Positions 1 to 11,428 of a stretch of 64,000 bases of DNA are shown piece by piece. The position numbers and the translations under genes are program-made. The number at the start of each line of letters is the position of its first letter. The first letter of the stretch is position 1. The DNA is from Haemonchus contortus (lineage: Eukaryota; Nematoda; Chromadorea; Rhabditida; Trichostrongylidae): assembly GCA_000469685.2 (NCBI GenBank), contig LS997567.1, positions 29,391,023-29,455,022 on the forward strand. Reading direction: 5' to 3'. The notes below the pieces were generated by a model. That model was not told the origin of the DNA and searched no databases. It worked only from the letters and a program-made list of their open reading frames with translations.

Positions 1-2727
1 GACCTAAATAAAAAACAGTCCCAATACAGTTGATTTTTGGCCTCCACCCGTCTCAAGTACGAGATGTGAAAATACGCCGAAAACCTTATTTTTCCACGAA
101 ATTTCAGCAAGAAAGCAGAGTGGAGGGACGCGTTATAAACTCGATATCACCTAAAATATAAAAGGTATTCAATGAGCACATGATGGTCGACCTACCCAAA
201 ATTGTCAAAATGCAGTTGATTTTTGGTCTCCACCCGTGACAGGTACGAGATGTGAAAATACGCCGAAAACCTTATTTTTCCACGAAATTTCAGCAAGAAA
301 ACACAGTGGAGGGACGCGTTATAAACTCGATATCACCTAAAATATAAAAGGTATTCAATGAGCACATGATGGTCGACCTACCCGAAATTGTCAAAATACA
401 GTTGATTTTTGGCCTCCACCCGTCACAAGTACGAGATGCGAAAATACGTCGAAAACCCCAGTTCCACCCAAAATTTCAGCCCGAAAACTCAGTGGAGGGA
501 CGCCTTATAAACTCGATATCTCCTGAAATATAAAACGTATTTAATGAGCACATGATGGTCGACCTAAATAAAAAACAGTCCCAATACAGTTGATTTTTGG
601 CCTCCACCCGTCTCAAGTACGAGATGTGAAAATACGCCGAAAACCTTATTTTTCCACGAAATTTCAGCAAGAAAACACAGTGGAGGGACGCGTTATAAAC
701 TCGATATCACCTAAAATATAAAAGGTATTCAATGAGCACATGATGGTCGACCTAAATAAAAAACAGTCCCAATACAGTTGATTTTTGGCCTCCACCCGTC
801 TCAAGTACGAGATGTGAAAATACGCCGAAAACCTTATTTTTCCACGAAATTTCAGCAAGAAAACACAGTGGAGGGACGCGTTATAAACTCGATATCACCT
901 AAAATATAAAAGGTATTCAATGAGCACATGATGGTCGACCTAAATAAAAAACAGTCCCAATACAGTTGATTTTTGGCCTCCACCCGTCTCAAGTACGAGA
1001 TGTGAAAATACGCCGAAAACCTTATTTTTCCACGAAATTTCAGCAAGAAAACACAGTGGAGGGACGCGTTATAAACTCGATATCACCTAAAATATAAAAG
1101 GTATTCAATGAGCACATGATGGTCGACCTACCCAAAATTGTCAAAATGCAGTTGATTTTTGGTCTCCACCCGTGACAGGTACGAGATGTGAAAATACGCC
1201 GAAAACCTTATTTTCCCACGAAATTTCAGCCCGAAAACACATTGGAGGGACGCGTTATAAACTCGATAACTCCTAAAATATAAATGGTATTCAATGAGCA
1301 CATGATGGTCGACCTACCCGAAATTGTCAAAATACAGTTGATTTTTGGCCTCCACCCGTCACAAGTACGAGATGCGAAAATACGTCGAAAACCCCAGTTC
1401 CACCCAAAATTTCAGCCCGAAAACTCAGTGGAGGGACGCCTTATAAACTCGATATCTCCTGAAATATAAAACGTATTTAATGAGCACATGATGGTCGACC
1501 TAAATAAAAAACAGTCCCAATACAGTTGATTTTTGGCCTCCACCCGTCTCAAGTACGAGATGTGAAAATACGCCGAAAACCTTATTTTTCCACGAAATTT
1601 CAGCAAGAAAACACAGTGGAGGGACGCGTTATAAACTCGATATCACCTAAAATATAAAAGGTATTCAATGAGCACATGATGGTCGACATAAATAAAAAAC
1701 AGTCCCAATATAGTTGATTTTTGGCCTCCACTCGTCACAAGTACGAGATGTGAAAATACGCCGAAAACCTTATTTTTCCACGAAATTTCAGCAAGAAAAC
1801 ACAGTGGAGGGACGCGTTATAAACTCGATATCACCTGAAATATAAAAGGTATTCAATGAGCACATGATGGTCGACCTACCCAAAATTGTCAAAATGCAGT
1901 TGATTTTTGGTCTCCACCCGTGACAGGTACGAGATGTGAAAATACGCCGAAAACCTTATTTTCCCACGAAATTTCAGCCCGAAAACACAGTGGAGGGACG
2001 CGTTATAAACTCGATATCTCCTAAAATATAAATGTATTTAATGAGCACATGATGGTCGACCTAAATAAAAACAGTCCCAATACAGTTGATTTTTGGCCTC
2101 CACCCGTCACAAGTACGAGATGCGAAAATACGTCGAAAACCCCAGTTCCACCCAAAATTTCAGCCCGAAAACACAGTGGAGGGACGCGTTATAAACTCGA
2201 TATCTCCTAAAATATAAAACGTATTTAATGAGCACATGATGGTCGACCTAAATAAAAAACAGTCCCAATACAGTTGATTTTTGGCCTCCACCCGTCTCAA
2301 GTACGAGATGTGAAAATACGCCGAAAACCTTATTTTTCCACGAAATTTCAGCAAGAAAACACAGTGGAGGGACGCGTTATAAACTCGATATCACCTAAAA
2401 TATAAAAGGTATTCAATGAGCACATGATGGTCGACCTAAATAAAAAACAGTCCCAATACAGTTGATTTTTGGCCTCCACCCGTCACAAGTACGAGATGCG
2501 AAAATACGTCGAAAACCCCAGTTCCACCCAAAATTTGAGCCCGAAAACACAGTGGAGGGACGCGTTATAAACTTGATATCTCCTAAAATATAAAACGTAT
2601 TTAATGAGCACATGATGGTCGACCTAAATAAAAAACAGTCCCAATACAGTTGATTTTTGGCCTCCACCCGTCTCAAGTACGAGATGTGAAAATACGCCGA
2701 AAACCTTATTTTTCCACGAAATTTCAG
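1..2727. repeat. Tandem satellite array, ~187-base monomer
   Basis: The landmark GGTCGAC recurs at about 185, 371, 557, 745, 933, 1121, 1307, 1493, 1681, 1868, 2053, 2241, 2429 and 2617, giving spacings of 185-188 bases and 14 monomer starts; the array continues beyond the left edge. Three sub-types alternate after the landmark: one reading CTAAATAAAAAACAG, one CTACCCAAAATTG, one CTACCCGAAATTG. Their order suggests a higher-order repeat. Each monomer carries a 64-codon minus-strand open frame that simply repeats with the satellite, so I do not call it a gene. The array stops abruptly at 2727 in mid-monomer. Confidence 0.95.
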
Positions 2728-3855
2728 TAGATTTATGATCATTCCATGGGTACGTTCCGTCCCGATAACCACTCCAAGAATTTAAACCGAAAGGGTTTGA
2801 GTAATCAATGCTTGTTTACCTCTCAGAAAAATGGTTAGATTTTATTCATCTATTTAACGGACATGTCGTAAACATGTGAAATGAGGAAAATAACATGACC
2901 ATGGGAAAAAGAAATAAAACAAACAACAAGATCTCATAATAAACTCAACTAAGCGAAATCAACTTGTCAATGGATTTCTTGAATGTACAATAATTCGGAG
3001 GGATGAGATTAAGACGTTAAAGAAAATTGAAGTCAGATCTAACTCTGTTACTGGAAAACTGTGCTTTAATTCCAGTTCTTGCAGGCATGGCTGAAATCTT
3101 AGCGGAGGAACCTCGTGTGTTAGATGACACGACTGTGAAAAAATATGCGATATAGCGAATGCTACCGTAATCAGTGTCAAAGAAGTCGTCGATTGCTGTG
3201 AGTCACCGACCGACATATCGCCGTTCGGTTCTTCACAGATGCGCGTTTGCCGTAAGTTCAGCTTGAAAAAAGGGATCTTCTCAAAATACAAGGGCTTCAT
3301 CTGGTAAAGGGTTAGCTAGAATGCAAGCCTTCTTTCAAAACATAGGTTCTTTACCGTAATAACCGCATTTTTAGATTATGTTGTCCTACGCGGGCTCAAA
3401 CGGTTGCATAAAAGAAGGCGACTTCAGCAAAACTCCAGCTTCTGTGCCACCGTTTCGTCTTGTGCCCCATCGTCCACGTCGCAGCCACCAACAACAGCGA
3501 CCGGACAATATTGAGGACAATATTCTCGCGTCAGGGCATCTAACCAGATGATCAATACTAGTGAACTCTTCAGAAATAAAAATCTGAACAACCGCCTTTG
3601 CCCAAGCTTTCTCGTACAGCCGCGTGGCAACTCAGCGAAAGGTTATTGGCGAGCGACCTTTAAAATCACTATATTTAGTGCATCGGCGACTTCACGGACT
3701 CAGGTCGGTTAGATTTAAACTTTGCTTTACCGTAAGGACTCAGGTCGGTTAGATTTAAACTTTGCTTTACCGTAAAACAATATAGCGGTCACTTTGGAAA
3801 GTCTTCTTAACCGCTCAGTTCTCCTTTTTATACTATTTACTTACTCACTCTACTC
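2727..3855. repeat. 1.13-kb segment duplicated at 17286-18415
   Basis: This block, starting GTAGATTTATGATCATTCC, is near-identical base for base to 17286-18415 (about 14,560 bases away, same orientation, a one-base length difference in a T run and a few substitutions). It includes about 420 bases of sequence upstream of the BEL/Pao 5' LTR, the LTR itself, and part of the untranslated leader. Because it includes non-LTR flank, it is a segmental duplication and not two independent insertions. Its left edge abuts the satellite directly. Confidence 0.9.
3151..3675 (+). repeat. BEL/Pao 5' LTR (extent from homology)
   Basis: Starts at TATAGCGAATGCTACCG and aligns with 12298-12827, which starts TGTAGCAAATGCTACCG. 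Homology stops near ATCACTATAT in both copies; the 3' copy is truncated there, so the true right end of this LTR may lie further on. A third copy sits at about 17711-18235 in the palindrome spacer. The primer binding site was not identified. Confidence 0.75.
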
Positions 3856-4012
3856 TACTCTTTAATTACTTTCTTCATACCCTGACGACCTTGACTTTAT
3901 TCACTCTTCTATACCTCCTCATCAATATCCCATACAATATTGCGACACTCTGTCAACCATTAACTTTGGTATACTTTGTTGTTTTTGACGCAATATCTCC
4001 GGTTCAGTAATT
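3676..4012 (+). other. Retroelement leader with 40-bp tandem duplication
   Basis: Untranslated leader between the LTR and gag. A 40-base unit beginning GGACTCAGGTCGG and ending TTTACCGTAA occurs twice back to back at 3697-3736 and 3737-3776, and again in the copy near 18257-18336. The remainder is T- and C-rich sequence with no open frame of note. The gag ATG at 4013 follows. Confidence 0.6.
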
Positions 4013-5257
4013 ATGGCTAGTCTCTTCACTACCAAAAAACGTCTCTTAACTCTCTACGTTAATAAACTGGAGCATATTCTCTACAATCTCAGAGGAGATA
4101 GACTCGAGGACACTTCTCTGAATCAGGATTTGCCTCAAGATACACAATCTGAAAATATCCATGGGTTAGAGGAAGGTATTAGCGTTCTTGAATCCTCTAT
4201 GGGGAAGGTAGGAAAAGCCCTTCACGAATCAGCCCCTATGGGTGACAACCCCGAGCTTACCGGTAAAGAGAAAAAATCGAGGAGTATACGCTTAACTGCG
4301 AGACTATCCTCATGGCTGCGTTTGATTATCTACTGATGTTACAAGCCCGACTGTGTCCTCTAAAATCCTCAGTACCTTCTCTCACATCAACCTCAAGAGA
4401 ATCCGACACACACGCACCAATTGGACAGGCCAAAGTCAAGACTTGGAACTACCACCCATTCCCATACACACCTTTGCAGGAAATATTTGGGAATGGAATA
4501 GTTCCTGGGGTGTTTTCAACGCCAATATATTCCCAGGACATGACGGAAATGGCCAAGTTCAATTATCTCCTCAGTTCCCTGATAGATGAAGCCAGAGACT
4601 CAATAAAAAAGTTCCAGGTCACAGCTGACATTTACAGAAACGCAATACAATTTTTACACAATAAATATGGCAATAGGGAGGCCTTGGTAAACGCACTGGT
4701 GGAGAAATTAGACACTCGCTATCTACACGGCGAATCCATAAGAGACTAACGCCGTCTTCTGGGAGAATTGCAGGTGACCATCTCCCAAGTAGAGGAAAAG
4801 GGGGAGGAAGTTAACAATCCATGGCTCATCAAGAGGGTTCTTTGCAAATTCCCTGACACGCTCAAACGTAAGGTGATAACCAAGAAACAGGGTATTGCTT
4901 TAACAACCCCTTTTACAAAGAGCGTACTCTTCCAGCTAATTAATGAGACACTTTCGACGGGAGAACTACTCCTAACCTTCACAGAAGCGAAACATAAAGC
5001 AATAGTTAGCGAAAATACCACCCCAGGCCAAAACTTGGGAATCAGACGTCCGACCAAAGGCATTTGCATGTTTTGCGAAGGCACGCATTCTTCCAACGCT
5101 TGTAATAAATATTCTACTCCGCAAGAACGCTCCCTCCAACTACGGCGAAATAACCGTTGCTTGATATGTGCTTCGGGAACCCACAGTACTAGCCAATGCA
5201 AAGGGCCGAAGATGTTTCCGATGTGGTGGGCCGCACCATACCACTTGCTGCTTCAAA
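4013..5257 (+). pseudogene. BEL/Pao gag (DUF1759-like) with CCHC zinc knuckles, broken
   Basis: Begins ATGGCTAG at 4013. The first 107 codons are in one frame; coding then continues from about 4312 in another frame, so a frameshift lies near 4290-4312. The second part runs to an in-frame TAA at 4747-4749 and resumes in the same frame to about 5205. Residues resemble the gag region preceding zinc knuckles in Pao elements. Two knuckles are visible: CMFCEGTHSSNAC near 5065 and CLICASGTHSTSQC near 5160. A third, CFRCGGPHH, near 5208 needs another frame. Coding stops where the RTE LINE 3' end enters at about 5257. Gag would form the RNA-packaging particle; this copy cannot. Confidence 0.8.
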
Positions 5258-8200
5258 GGTATCACCTGTATCACCTGTCATCCCGTTGATCATCGACTTC
5301 CTCGAGCGGGCGCCAGTAACGTCTCCATTCGTCCCTGTCACGAGCCAGAGTGGTCCAGTGAATCGTTCTCGCTTCAAGGACACGAGGTTCAACATTCCTT
5401 TCGTTCAAAGCTTTCGTGAAGAAGTCTGACCATCTCGTTGGCGGTCATCCTGGAGTTCGTTTGATGTCCCGAGGGTCCAGTCAGTAACCGCCTTGGTCCA
5501 ACGGACATCAGTATACCGCATAACGTGTCCGGCCCACCTGATCTTCGATTTCTTGGCGTAATCAACGGCATCCCTGATCTTCGTTCGATGACGGAGCTCG
5601 GAACTCCGGATTCCCTTCTGCACTTGCGTGTATAGGGAAATTCCGAGCATCGTCCTTTCCAAAGCGCGTTGATGAACGCTGACAGCATGCTCATCCTGCT
5701 TTCGTAGAGTCCAGGTCTCTGAGGCGTGCGTCAAAGCAGGAAGGACCGCAGTGTCGAAAAGGTGAGCACGGAGCCGGACGTTCTTTGTCTTCTTCACTAC
5801 TCCCTCGATATTCTTAAATGCTCCCCACGCGGCGCGTTTCCTTCTGCAGAGCTCTGGAACTAGGTGGTTCATCATGTTGACTTCCCGACCTAGATACAAA
5901 TGGCTAGAGCATCCGGAGATATTCGTTCCTTTTAACGCGAAAGGAGCATCAGGTACCAGTCCGTTCTTCATGAACATCGTCTTCGTTAGGTTCAGCCTCA
6001 AGCCGATCTTTCCACAAGCACTATCAAACTAGGCCAGCATTCGTTCCGCCTGCTCGATGTTCGGTGTTATAAGCACGATGTCGTCTGCAAAGCGGATGTG
6101 ATGTAGGAAGCGGCCGTCGACCTTCACTCCCAAGTCTTCCCATTCCAAATGACGCATGACATTCTCGAGGGCGGCACTGAAAAGTTTGGGCGAAATAGTA
6201 TCGCCTTGCCGAACACCTCTCTTCACGTTGATAATGACCTCCTTATAGAATGGTGAAATCCTGGTCGTGAAGCTGTCGTAGAGCTCACGAAGCATCCTTA
6301 TATATTGCGTAGGAACACCGTGGTTGCCCAGGGCTTCAATTACCGCTTCTGCCTCAACGGTGTCAAAGGCTTTCTTCAAGTCGATAAACGTAAGACATAG
6401 CGGTATTTTGTACTCTCGCGGTACTTCAATGAGCCTTGTTAGGGTGTGGATATGATCGATTGTACTGAACCCTCTCCGAAACCCTGCTTGCTCGCATGGC
6501 TGTCCTTCATCTGATATTCTGCCAATCCTGTTTAGGATGACACGAGTGAAAAGTTTGTAGACTACGGACAGCAGGCAGATTGGGCGATAATTGCCAATAT
6601 CGTCTGGTTCTCCCTTTTTGTACAGCAACACAGTCTTGCTAGTTTTCCACGACGTGGGCACTTTGCATTCCGACAGGTACCGTGTGAAGAGCCTAGCCAG
6701 AGTTTTGATGATGACTGGTGGTATACTCTTCAGATGTTCTGGTTTGATCCTATCGGGACCGGGCGCCGTACAGTTCTTCATCGACGTGATGGCATGTCGT
6801 ATTTTGGAAGGGAGAACCAGAGGAGCGATATATTCATCTTGCCTAAGATGGTGAGTAGGCAGGTAGACGTGGCTGTCGAAGAGATCCGAGTAGAAGTCGT
6901 AGATGACCTTCTCCACTGCCCTCCGGTATGCAGTAACGTTTCCGTCAGGGCGACGAAGGGAGGTCATCTTGGTCTTGTAATTGGCGAACCTCCGTCGGGC
7001 TTTGCGAATGCTCTTTCCGGCCTCGACGGCTTCGTCCATGACTGCTGCTCTTCTCTCTTTCAGATCTTCCTTTATCGCTTCTCTGCATAGCTTCGCAATT
7101 TTGGAAGTTTGTTGATAATTGCCTGTAGCTCGCGCGATTCCACGCTGGCGTATCAGCTCGAAAGTCTCCGAAGAGAGTCGTCTCATGGCTACTTGTAGAC
7201 TCTCTGCTTTCGTAGCACTATCGTGAAGATGCTCGACGAGCCGGTTGTATTCTTCGTCGATGTCGTCGATAACGGAATATTCCCATTTACTCGCAAGGGG
7301 AGCGAAGTGGTCCCAGTTGATGGAGGTCTTGGAGCTTCGTTTCCGAAACTTCATAGCTCTTTCCCCACGCACTGAGAAGCAGAATCTAGCGCGAAGGATA
7401 CGATGGTCCGATCCCGTGTAGAACTTCGGAACAACAGCGACGTTGGTCAGGCAAAATCTCCTATTGAAGATGATGTGGTCTATTTCATTATGGAACTGTC
7501 CACCAGGTGACTCTGTGTCCACCTTAGATGAGAGGGCTTCTGGAACTGCGAGTTACCATGGATGGTGCGGGTCGTCATGATAAACTCGGACAGCCTTTCA
7601 CCCTGCTCATTCCATTTCACTCCGTGAGTCCCGTTGTGAAGCTCTTCAGCCGTTCTTCTGAGGCCAATCTTGGCGTTAAAATCACCGACTATGACCTTGA
7701 AGAAAGTGTGGTCTTCCCTGTAGAGCCTCTCCAGATCCATATAAAACGCTTCCAACTCCTCATCTTCGTAGCTCGATGTTGGTGCGTAAGCAACGAAGAT
7801 GGTTAAAGCTGGGATTGAGCCACATCTTCTTAATCGCAAACGTCCGATTCGGGTTGTTAAGCTTTCGTACGAATCGATGTTCATGGCCAAGTGCGTATTG
7901 ACGAGGACACCTACGCCGCCGACGCCTCTACTGTCGCATGTTCCAAGGAACAGTTCTTCTCCAGTCTCAAATACAGCGTGCAGCGGGCGATGCCTTCTCG
8001 TCTCGGTCAGTCCGATGACGTCGTACTTGATCTTCCTAGCTTGCATCATCAGGTCTTCTATACACGCTTCTGATGCATCCGTGCGTGAAAAGTACAGATC
8101 GCCATCTTAGTCCTTCTCCTTTTGGGCAGCCTGTTTTGGCCCTGAGATTTTAGCAGCCTCTCCCGAGCAGTCCTACCCAACGCTGCCATATTGGGGGCTC

Positions 8201-8656
8201 CATCAGGTTCAGGGGAATGAAGCCCATTTCTATTACTGTTTTTGGCGTGAAGATACCCAACGTGCAGCTTGCCAGGCTCTGACGTGGGGGCTATTGACTC
8301 CGAGGGCTTGCCAGGCTATCCCGAAGTAGACAAGGGGCTTTGTTTTTGGAAGCGGCCCCGAATCGCCTCCCAGATACTTCTCAGTGTGACTTGTTTGTCA
8401 CTCGAATGCAAGCTTTTGGCCGAGTCGATGGGCAGGATACCAACTGCACCCACAGACTCTCCACACACGTATGCGTGGATCGCCTGCGAGGAACAGAGGG
8501 TATATCGACCCAGCACAGCAGAATCAAGGAGTCCATCCAATGAATCCACCTGCGTCTCTGGGCAAGTATCGGTGACTTTTGGTGGGCGATTAATTCCCCT
8601 ATCCGCCACCTGGAGGACGCCCTACGTAGCCTCGTCACTAACCGGTTGGGGATCCT
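5257..8656 (-). mobile_element. RTE-type non-LTR retrotransposon, copy 1
   Basis: Minus-strand LINE inserted in the BEL gag/protease spacer. It aligns over its whole length with copy 2 at 54.95-58.33 kb, which fixes both ends: the 3' end carries short direct repeats of TCACCTGT at 5260-5280, and the 5' region ends near AACCGGTTGGGGATCC (8641-8656). The 5' untranslated part (8110-8656) is conserved between copies. Retroelement sequence resumes on both sides (gag knuckle to the left, gag/protease linker to the right), so the RTE is younger than the BEL insertion. I did not identify a convincing target-site duplication. Confidence 0.85.
5405..8049 (-). pseudogene. RTE endonuclease-reverse transcriptase, two inactivating lesions
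   Basis: Read leftward from 8049. An AP-endonuclease-like domain comes first with LTETRRHRP, VAYAPTS and VGDFNAKIG, running to about 7480; the frame then shifts, and HNEIDHI and GSDHR (the catalytic-histidine end of the endonuclease) lie in the next frame from 7522. Reverse transcriptase follows with GNYRPICLLS, FIDLKKAFD, RGVRQGDTISP and FADDIVLI (the YADD-box equivalent). A TAG replaces the GAG seen in copy 2 just before 6029; reading then continues from 6001 to a C-terminal connection region ending at 5405. The protein would nick target DNA and copy its own RNA; one frameshift and one nonsense codon make this copy inactive. Confidence 0.85.
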
Positions 8657-9019
8657 TCAGTGGGAGAGAACCCTCAGTGAAGGAGATCCGTAGCTCCAAA
8701 GGTAGTCCCACCCATTCCTCCAGACCAGCCGATACTCAAGAGGACTCACACCGTTCCGCAACACTAGCCACCAAAAAAGGTAGGGGGCGAGACAATAATG
8801 GCAATAAGTCAACTAAGGTAAAATCGCATGTTATCATCACAGCGGAAAACAATAGCTGCTCAATTCCGTCAGATGACACATTGGGGGAACCAGTAATCCT
8901 CAACACCATACGGTCACTGACAGGATCCCTTTGGTCAGACACCCATTTTTACCAATAGGGGAAGTGACAATAATCGATAACACCACCCACTCAGTGACAA
9001 TAATCGATAACACCACCAC
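8657..9019 (+). pseudogene. BEL/Pao gag-protease linker
   Basis: Open plus-strand reading of about 100 codons continues across the RTE edge to 8958, rich in Ser, Thr and Lys, with no recognisable domain. It sits where the gag C-terminus joins the protease in Pao elements. A 30-base unit (GTGACAATAATCGATAAC core) is tandemly duplicated at about 8962 and 8992 just before the protease, a small length mutation. Confidence 0.5.
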
Positions 9020-9537
9020 ATGAAAGTAAGCGTCCTATGGGATACCGGGGCAGAACTGTCAATCATAGACAGTTCTTTGGCAGAACGGCTACAGTTGCCA
9101 ATCTTGGGAACGAAGGTGGTTCAACTGATGACCTTTGACTCAAATGATGTGAAAAAGACTGCATGTAACCGAGTTTGTCTAAAAGCTCGGGACACAGAAG
9201 GGAGCCCGCATGATCTGGATTTGTTCACCCACAATATTCTGACAAGGCCGCTTGAAACGAGCCTGCCTGACTCCCACACCGAATTCATTCGCTCTTTAAA
9301 TTCACCCATCAAGTGGAGCCAGAGCAAGGACAAGTCACTGCCTCCATTCTTCTGGGATGCGAACAATTGTGGTCATTTATGAAAGCCAACCATTCCACAT
9401 TAGCCTTACCCTCAGGCATGCGTATCCTTCCAACTACTCTGGGGTACTTAATCTCAGGAAGACCCCAATCTCGAGGGGAAAATGTACTGCAAGTCAAGGC
9501 AGTCTCACATCCCATTCCAGAAAATGAAGACCATTGA
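9020..9537 (+). pseudogene. BEL/Pao retropepsin (aspartic protease) domain
   Basis: WDTGAELSIID at about 9038 is the DTG active-site motif of retroviral-type aspartic proteases (Peptidase A17/DUF1758 group of Pao elements). The C-terminal half of the domain, with LLGCEQLW and LPSGMRILPTTLGYLISGRP, is in a different frame (9313-9537), so a frameshift lies near 9300-9380. It would cleave the polyprotein as a dimer. It ends at a TGA (9535-9537), and envelope-type sequence begins within about ten bases. The reverse transcriptase that should follow is absent. Confidence 0.8.
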
Positions 9538-9539
9538 AT

Positions 9540-10912
9540 GGACCCTCGGACAATGCCTTTACTCGAGATACAATCCATAAGGTAGTCGATAGTAAACGCT
9601 GCCCGCATAGCGGATCCTGTACAGGAGACAAGTGTGCGGCCGTTAATGCCTCCAGTTTACTACCCGAACTGACATAAGGGGACCAATATCCAGGCAACAC
9701 CGCCTGTGTAGGATCCTGTAACAGCCCTGGGTGCGACTGCTTTTTCTTGAGTTCGGGATGTTTATTTCATCGAATATACCTAGAAACCGCTAATAATGAA
9801 GTGTTTGAAGTTTTTCACTGCAATAGGTGTACGGAAGCCGCCAAAATAGAAATTACACATTTTGATGACGTAACCGGAGAATCCACCTCAGCTACGAAAA
9901 TGCCTCGACCCAATGTTCCCGTCAAGTGGAAGACCTTCACCATTGCGCTCACTAACATTGGAACACCTCCAATACCTCTGCTCAACACTCAGTTCATAAC
10001 CAATAGAAAAGGCATAGCTCTGTGGAAAAATAACATCATTCCACCTTTGAGATGCGCAACCTTCAGCGACGAAGAAACACTAGCATGCGAAGTTTTCGAG
10101 GACTGCACGTGTTAGCCCGCAGAGACGACAGCTAATTGCAAATGCAGAGACCTTCCAATAACATCATGGTTTTATAAAATCGAAAATCTATTACCGGTGA
10201 CGTTCCCATCAATATCGTTCCGACCGCACTCGCAGTCAAATGTTCAGGAAACGATTACTAATATGATGACTTTAGAAATCATATTGTCATTTCAAGATAC
10301 GTTGAAGACTGAAATACTGACGGAAGATGCAATGTGTACGGTCACCACAGACGAATTAAAAGGGTGTTATAGTGTTTAAAAGGTAGCTCAGCCTAGGTCC
10401 TTTGCAAGTCGTCTCGAAACAACATCCAATCTGAAGTCATTTGCGATTCCGCCGCCTTTTCGATACCTTGTAATACCACTGGGATCGCTTCAATATTGCG
10501 CTTCAGCCTTTCCAAGGCATGGAACCAACTTCACTGTTCTGCTTCATGTGGACAAATAAGCAACTCCTTTGAAATAAGCGGTATCCTCAAATTCACGGCT
10601 TCGGCCCGAGGAATTGTAGAACAATGGTTGAGGGGAGAGTCAATATACCATTCAGACAGCTCCTGGCCTGATCTGGGACATATTGTGTCAGTATTTTTGC
10701 AGTGGTACAAAACCTTGGCAGCAGCCATGGTGGGACTAGCCATCACTGTTGCCAGCTTAACATATCTTTTTCTGCTTACGTGCGGTGCTAGAATTTTAGG
10801 GTGGATACTTTACACTACTATCAAAGCAATCAGTACGGTAGTCAAACTTTTCTTTATGGGAATCAAGAAAGTAATGCGCATAAGGCCCCGTATGCACAAC
10901 AAGCAGCACTAA
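9540..10912 (+). pseudogene. Retroelement envelope-like (phlebovirus G2-type) glycoprotein remnant
   Basis: A cysteine-rich stretch (about 9600-9850) has paired motifs such as CTGDKC and CNSPGCDC, followed by a beta-rich ectodomain, a second Cys cluster with SASCG near 10535, and a C-terminal hydrophobic segment at about 10725-10840 followed by a short basic tail ending at the TAA 10910-10912. This arrangement matches the class II fusion-type envelope (Phlebovirus_G2 family) carried by some nematode Pao elements. In a working element it would be membrane-anchored and could mediate membrane fusion. Here at least one in-frame stop (near 9674) and later frame changes break it, and the N-terminal part lost with the pol deletion is not visible. 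Confidence 0.75.
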
Positions 10913-11027
10913 AATGAAAGCAATAAAATGACGGCAATAGCATCCACGACCCAAAAATCCTTGTACATAGTTCTAACTCATACCTACATTTAACATCAAT
11001 AAGTATAAGTCTACCATTCCCCTTAAT
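10913..11027 (+). other. Spacer between env remnant and accessory frame
   Basis: About 115 A/T-rich bases separate the env stop codon from the next ATG at 11028. No motif recognised. Confidence 0.4.
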
Positions 11028-11419
11028 ATGTCTTTTACTTCAGACTCCAGCATCATGTCAGAAGAAAGCATATACTTAAAAGACTTCCGCTTCCTTGCCA
11101 ATATCCATCTAAATTCAAGATCGATCGAGCTGAGAAATGATCTGGGAACGACATGGCAAGAGCTTCAGGATCAATACGAACAAGCGGAGGAATTAGATGC
11201 ATCCTGGACGTATCGACGCCTGTTCACCACCAGGCGTTCGGACGAGAGTTTGCCCTATTCAACATTCGGTTCCTCAAAACGGCTATCACGGCAAAGGACA
11301 ATATCCTACGACTCACGCAACGATTCGTACTCCTAGACGCAATGTATTCCAAACTATGTCAATCTGAAAGGATCTCGCAGCAAGCTCTAGAAAAATGGAA
11401 GGAAGAAAAGACGGGATAA
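11028..11419 (+). pseudogene. BEL/Pao accessory reading frame, N-terminal part (unrecognised)
   Basis: An ATG at 11028 opens 102 codons ending at 11336; an overlapping frame (11153-11419) continues a helical, Leu- and Arg-rich stretch with LTQRFVLLDAMYSKL, suggesting one protein split by a frameshift near 11240-11280. It is acidic then helical, with no catalytic motif. It lies between env and the zinc-knuckle frame and reads in the same direction. I do not recognise its family. Confidence 0.4.
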
Positions 11420-11428
11420 GGTGTTGAA

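Noticed and set aside
1..2727. CRISPR-like regular array
   Set aside because: The whole ~187-base unit repeats, with no unique spacers and no cas genes; it is a satellite.
476..2772. Repeated 64-codon minus-strand frames as a gene family
   Set aside because: They recur with the satellite monomer and have no start context, domain or codon-level conservation separate from the DNA repeat.
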